Of a DNA stretch of 25,609 bases, positions 22,725 to 25,609 are shown one piece after another (positions within the stretch are counted from its first letter, which is position 1; every line of letters begins with the position of its first letter). The translations under genes were made by a program, and so were the position numbers. Under the pieces are notes generated by a model, which was not told where the DNA came from, made no database searches, and worked only from the letters and a program-made list of their open reading frames with translations. This DNA comes from Deltaproteobacteria bacterium (lineage in GTDB: Bacteria; Desulfobacterota; Desulfomonilia; UBA1062), in NCBI GenBank assembly GCA_016934135.1, contig JAFGTK010000092.1, positions 1-25,609 of the forward strand, read 5' to 3'.

Positions 22725-23906
22725 TCAAAAATAAACGGCATTGCTTTTAGTGGTTGCTAGAATGATGTTTCCCACTTCTGTACCTATATCTACGGAAATT
22801 CTCCGTATCTCACTTTTCAATGATCCTTCAGCCTCTGCAGCAATCTCGTCCGGAGTATTATGTCGCAGTGTCATAAGCTTACCTGTACCGTAGTGATTCA
22901 TACGATGCGCCATTACATACTCTTGCTCAAAATGATAATCCAACGGTATTGCAATGAACGGTATGCCCAGGGCGGATAATTCTACCACCTTCCCATATCC
23001 TGACTGGATGAGAACAAGATCTGATGCTGCAAAGTATTCATGCAACTTTTCAAGGTAACGATGATATTGAACCCACCTTTTAATACCCATTTCAGGCCCT
23101 ACCATGATAAAATGGGCATCTGAAAAGTCTTGCTTCAGTAATTCAAAGGTCTTTTCTATCTGAGACATTCGATGCGTGTAGTCTCCTTCTGGCCCTATAA
23201 CTGCAAGGAATATCAACTTATCTTCGGGTAACCCAAGTTGATTTCTTATGATCTTCCTATCGGCGGAGGTATCAGGATTGAAGTTGACAATCGGCTTGAC
23301 AAACCGGCAATGCCTTTGCGCCCATCTTTGTCTGCTGGGTAATAGAAGACCGAATCTTTCATCAGGTATTTCTCTAACATCACCAATGTATACATACTCA
23401 TCTGGACCTATATAACTCCTTGTATACATGAGGTTGTTCAACCAAGCTGTGAGAATATCCCCGACACGATACCGCATCGCTTTCACTCCAATAAAATCTG
23501 TGAGGAATACAAAAGGTGCAGGTTTTGGTGACAGATGTAAACAAAAACCACTCAACAGCCAGAATGCTTCGTCTCCTACAATAACATCATACTTCTTGCT
23601 CTTCCAAGCCTGGGTACTAATTCTAAAATCATGGAGATGAAGCTTAGTATCCATACGGATATAATTTATCAAGTTGAATTCATAGGTGCAGTCTTTAAAT
23701 ACCTGGTCATAGACTTTTCCACTACCTGCCAATTGGTTCGAACATTCCAATACATGGTATCCCTTATCTGTTAAGAAACCTCCCGCAGGGGATGGCGCCA
23801 GCCAATCTACTTCGACATCAGCCATTCTTTGAAGTTGACTGACTATGGCTATGTCACGCATGACATGCCCTTTGCCGACTGAACTAACAGCCCATAAAAT
23901 CCGCAT
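22725..23906 (-). CDS. GT-B fold glycosyltransferase (GT28/MurG-like)
   Basis: A 393-residue sugar transferase of the GT-B fold, without a clear membrane helix. The N-terminal half opens with SSVGKGHVMRD, the glycine-rich donor-side loop of this fold. The C-terminal half carries LHEYFAASDLVLIQSGYGKV, then ELSALGIPFIAIPLD and HFEQEYVMAHRM, matching the nucleotide-sugar binding part of GT28 and UGT-type enzymes. Donor and acceptor are unknown. The ATG at 23906 has AAGGGA seven bases upstream and overlaps the stop of a HicB remnant (TGATG); a GTG one codon earlier is possible. The gene looks more AT-rich than the dehydrogenase and ABC-F genes, and an attC-like site follows its stop, both of which suggest lateral origin. 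Confidence 0.82.
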   Translation of the reverse strand: MRILWAVSSVGKGHVMRDIAIVSQLQRMADVEVDWLAPSPAGGFLTDKGYHVLECSNQLAGSGKVYDQVFKDCTYEFNLINYIRMDTKLHLHDFRISTQAWKSKKYDVIVGDEAFWLLSGFCLHLSPKPAPFVFLTDFIGVKAMRYRVGDILTAWLNNLMYTRSYIGPDEYVYIGDVREIPDERFGLLLPSRQRWAQRHCRFVKPIVNFNPDTSADRKIIRNQLGLPEDKLIFLAVIGPEGDYTHRMSQIEKTFELLKQDFSDAHFIMVGPEMGIKRWVQYHRYLEKLHEYFAASDLVLIQSGYGKVVELSALGIPFIAIPLDYHFEQEYVMAHRMNHYGTGKLMTLRHNTPDEIAAEAEGSLKSEIRRISVDIGTEVGNIILATTKSNAVYF

Positions 23907-24037
23907 CACTCTTTCCCTTCAATTGCTTCGTGAATGTTCTTTGCAGCTTGGTCCTTTGTTTTTCCCGTTGCTATACAACCAGGAAAATTATGGGAATGTG
24001 CGGAATAGTAGCTATTGGCTTTTTCGATCACAATCAA
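23906..24037 (-). pseudogene. Truncated, frameshifted HicB-type antitoxin remnant
   Basis: Reading from TTG at 24037, the frame gives about 43 residues with the HicB partial RNase H-like signature: VIEKANSYYSAHSHNFPGC, then IATGKTKDQAAKNIHEAIEG and a stop. Intact HicB proteins continue after NIHEAIE with a further helix and usually a DNA-binding tail, which are missing here. The natural start is probably the ATG at 24042-24044, placed after AAGGAAATT, but one extra base puts it out of frame with the HicB part. No HicA toxin gene was found upstream. The TGA overlaps the glycosyltransferase ATG by one base, so any translation here would feed that gene. Confidence 0.7.
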
Positions 24038-24091
24038 GAATCATTTTTATATAATTTCCTTAAATCAAGATACGTTATCCCGATTCTTTCA

Positions 24092-24120
24092 ATTCCAATA
24101 CTCCACCATTCCAATACTCC
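24092..24120 (+). repeat. Two tandem ATTCCAATACTCC units, 16-base period
   Basis: The 13-mer occurs at 24092-24104 and again at 24108-24120, separated by ACC. Similar short ATTCCA/CTCC repeats are scattered in many environmental genomes and often give spurious translations. No function can be read from two units. Confidence 0.6.
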
Positions 24121-24507
24121 AACACCAAAAAACCCAAACTCCGTCAGCATGGGTGATGTGATGGATTTTACCGGCCCTCCCCCATTCAGACAAAAATACA
24201 TATCCTCATGATTATTTCATTCAAGATGGAAGATCTCAGCAGCGACAAAAAGCATAATATAGATTTTTGCACGAAACGTCAAAAGGTTAAGTGATGATCA
24301 AGGGAAATATTAAGATATATTGTTAGGAAGATGCATGATCCTGGCGACAGATGCCAGGGCACATACTTAATGCCACGAGATTTTCTTTGAAAGAAACATC
24401 CCTTTGCTATAAAATGGCAATACTCATTATTTGAAAGAAAACTATGAAGTTTTCGTCTTCTTTGCCTTGTCCAGAGGAGGTTTTCGATGAATTGTGAAGT
24501 CGCTGTG

Positions 24508-24669
24508 AATGAACTACCTTGCAGCCCCGGAAAAACAGCCGGGATCTTCGACAAGCTGCGAGGTATCCAGGTATCTATTTTATTATTCCCCCCTCACCTT
24601 TATCCTCTCCCAGATGGGAGAGGACTGAGATGTGCCCGCTGCAGGCAGCTTACGTATCATCGCAATGAA
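24508..24669 (-). repeat. Interspersed repeat, full copy 3 (inverted)
   Basis: A 162-base copy in reverse orientation, bounded by AATGAA (24508-24513 and 24664-24669), the complement of the TTCATT flanks of the other copies. Read on the - strand it matches copy 2 almost base for base, including AATAAAATAGAT, GCTTGTCGAAGATCCCGG and the CCGGCTGTTTTTCCGG hairpin. It lies 65 bases upstream of the 3-hydroxyacyl-CoA dehydrogenase start. Confidence 0.9.
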
Positions 24670-24734
24670 GTGAATAAAACAAAGCCCGTATTCAGGGGCA
24701 AATAATACATAGAGCACTATACATAGGAGGGTTC

Positions 24735-25609
24735 ATGAAAGGCAGTGATGTTAAGAAGATTGCGGTTATCGGTGCAGGTGCAATGGGCAATGGAATCGCA
24801 CAGGTCGGTATTGTTGCAGGCTATACTGTTGCCATGCGCGATATTGAGCAGCGTTTCGTAGACAAGGGCGTGGATACCATCAAGGGCAGCCTTGCCAAGT
24901 TTGTGAACAAGGGAAAAATTACGCAGGAACAGAGCGAGATGGCACTGTCCAGGCTGATCCCCATTGTCGATCTGGAAGCTGCCGTGAAGGATGCAGACCT
25001 CATCATAGAAGCCGCACCAGAGGATCTCGATCTTAAAAAGAAGATCTTTGCAGAGCTTGACCTGCTTGCTCCTGCAGATGCCATCCTGGCCAGCAACACC
25101 TCTACCATGAGCATTACAAAGATTGCCTCTGCCGCCAAAAGACAGGAACGGGTTATCGGCATGCATTTTTTCAACCCGTCAGTGCTGATGAAGCTGGTGG
25201 AGGTCATCTATGGAAACAACTCGTCGGATGAAGCTGTCCAGGCCACCTTTGAGGTTGCGCAGAAGATGGGCAAGATACCTGTCATAGTAAAGAAGGATTC
25301 ACCCGGGTTTATCTATAACAGGGTAAATGCGCCCACAGGCCTGCTTCTGCAGAGGATACTCGATAAGGGAAGCCCGTCTTTTGAACAGTTCGATGCCGTA
25401 TTCAAGCCTTTCATGCCCATGGCGCCCTTTGAGCTGCTGGATTATGTCGGGCTCGATATTGTGCTGCACACACAGAAGTACTTCTCCGAAACCCTTTCAA
25501 AAGACTATACCCCGGTCAAGGCGCTTGTGGATCTGGTAAACTCCGGGGTCCTGGGTATGAAGACCGGCAAGGGTCTTTATGACTGGTCAGCAGGCAGGCC
25601 TCAGATCGA
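24735..25609 (+). CDS. 3-hydroxyacyl-CoA dehydrogenase, cut by the window end
   Basis: NAD-dependent oxidation of 3-hydroxyacyl-CoA to 3-ketoacyl-CoA, a step of beta-oxidation or butyrate-type metabolism. The visible 291 residues begin with the Rossmann fold (GAGAMGNG at 13-20), then IEAAPEDL near 91-98, SNTST at 120-124, and the catalytic His144 in IGMHFFNP. SPGFIYNR at 189-196 opens the C-terminal helical domain, and GMKTGKGLYDW near the end is the family's usual close of that domain. No stop is reached, so the protein continues. It could be a single-domain enzyme of about 300 residues or a longer fusion with a second dehydrogenase or hydratase domain. ATG start with AGGAGG four bases upstream. 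Confidence 0.95.
   Translation, partial: MKGSDVKKIAVIGAGAMGNGIAQVGIVAGYTVAMRDIEQRFVDKGVDTIKGSLAKFVNKGKITQEQSEMALSRLIPIVDLEAAVKDADLIIEAAPEDLDLKKKIFAELDLLAPADAILASNTSTMSITKIASAAKRQERVIGMHFFNPSVLMKLVEVIYGNNSSDEAVQATFEVAQKMGKIPVIVKKDSPGFIYNRVNAPTGLLLQRILDKGSPSFEQFDAVFKPFMPMAPFELLDYVGLDIVLHTQKYFSETLSKDYTPVKALVDLVNSGVLGMKTGKGLYDWSAGRPQI

Larger units (their letters stand above)
24045..24734. other. Gene-free accessory stretch
   Basis: About 690 bases with no convincing gene. Seen in it: a 13-base tandem pair (24092-24120), a short hairpin CCTGGC/GCCAGG (24340-24358), the inverted full copy of the interspersed repeat (24508-24669), and the ribosome binding site AGGAGG (24725-24730) of the dehydrogenase. 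Small open frames at 24279-24554 (-) and 24487-24705 (+) mainly translate the repeat and are not counted as genes. Confidence 0.6.

Noticed and set aside
24279..24554. A 91-residue - strand open frame
   Set aside because: It begins in repeat copy 3, has no ribosome binding site and shows no recognisable motif.
17277..24669. CRISPR-like repeats
   Set aside because: The three copies are kilobases apart, differ in length and orientation, and have no regular spacers; no cas genes are seen.
24487..24705. A 72-residue + strand open frame
   Set aside because: It is mostly a translation of repeat copy 3; parts recur wherever the repeat lies.

Overview
The window looks like chromosomal DNA from a Gram-negative anaerobe, most probably of the Desulfobacterota (deltaproteobacterial) type. 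This is an inference from gene content: a stand-alone RNase G, a MutL carrying its own endonuclease motif, a DUF362 protein with two [4Fe-4S] motifs, an iron-dependent alcohol dehydrogenase and 3-hydroxyacyl-CoA dehydrogenase. No rRNA or tRNA gene is visible to confirm it. Both window ends cut genes: mutL on the left and a 3-hydroxyacyl-CoA dehydrogenase on the right.

Left part (1-5191, mostly + strand) is a compact housekeeping cluster: mutL, miaA, a TtcA-like tRNA thiolase, a Sua5/YciO-family protein and RNase G. A VanZ-like membrane gene runs the other way and overlaps the end of miaA. Three of these genes belong to families that modify the tRNA anticodon loop (positions 32 and 37). A secreted solute-binding protein (5362-6375) follows without transporter partners.

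Middle part (6499-21569, all - strand) holds a left-handed beta-helix acyltransferase, a small lipoprotein, a DUF362/Sir2 pair, a GNAT/ABC-F pair in which a hairpin covers the ABC-F ribosome binding site, and an 886-residue fusion of a classical (non-CoA-acylating) aldehyde dehydrogenase with an iron alcohol dehydrogenase. Then come an ADP-ribosylglycohydrolase, a 52-residue zinc ribbon overlapping a membrane-anchored alpha/beta hydrolase, a dCache chemoreceptor, a four-helix membrane protein and a fold-type III PLP decarboxylase.

Right part (21570-24734) is accessory DNA. It carries a RelE/RHH toxin-antitoxin pair with a visible promoter-operator, two imperfect palindromes resembling integron attC sites, a GT-B glycosyltransferase whose start overlaps the stop of a truncated, frameshifted HicB antitoxin, and mostly gene-free sequence. 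This arrangement suggests a decayed integron cassette array without an integrase in view. The normal chromosome appears to resume with the 3-hydroxyacyl-CoA dehydrogenase.

A 111-162 bp structured repeat occurs three times (17277, 19917, and inverted at 24508). One copy supplies the stop codon of the decarboxylase gene. A second, different REP-like element with two strong hairpins lies at 17089-17200.
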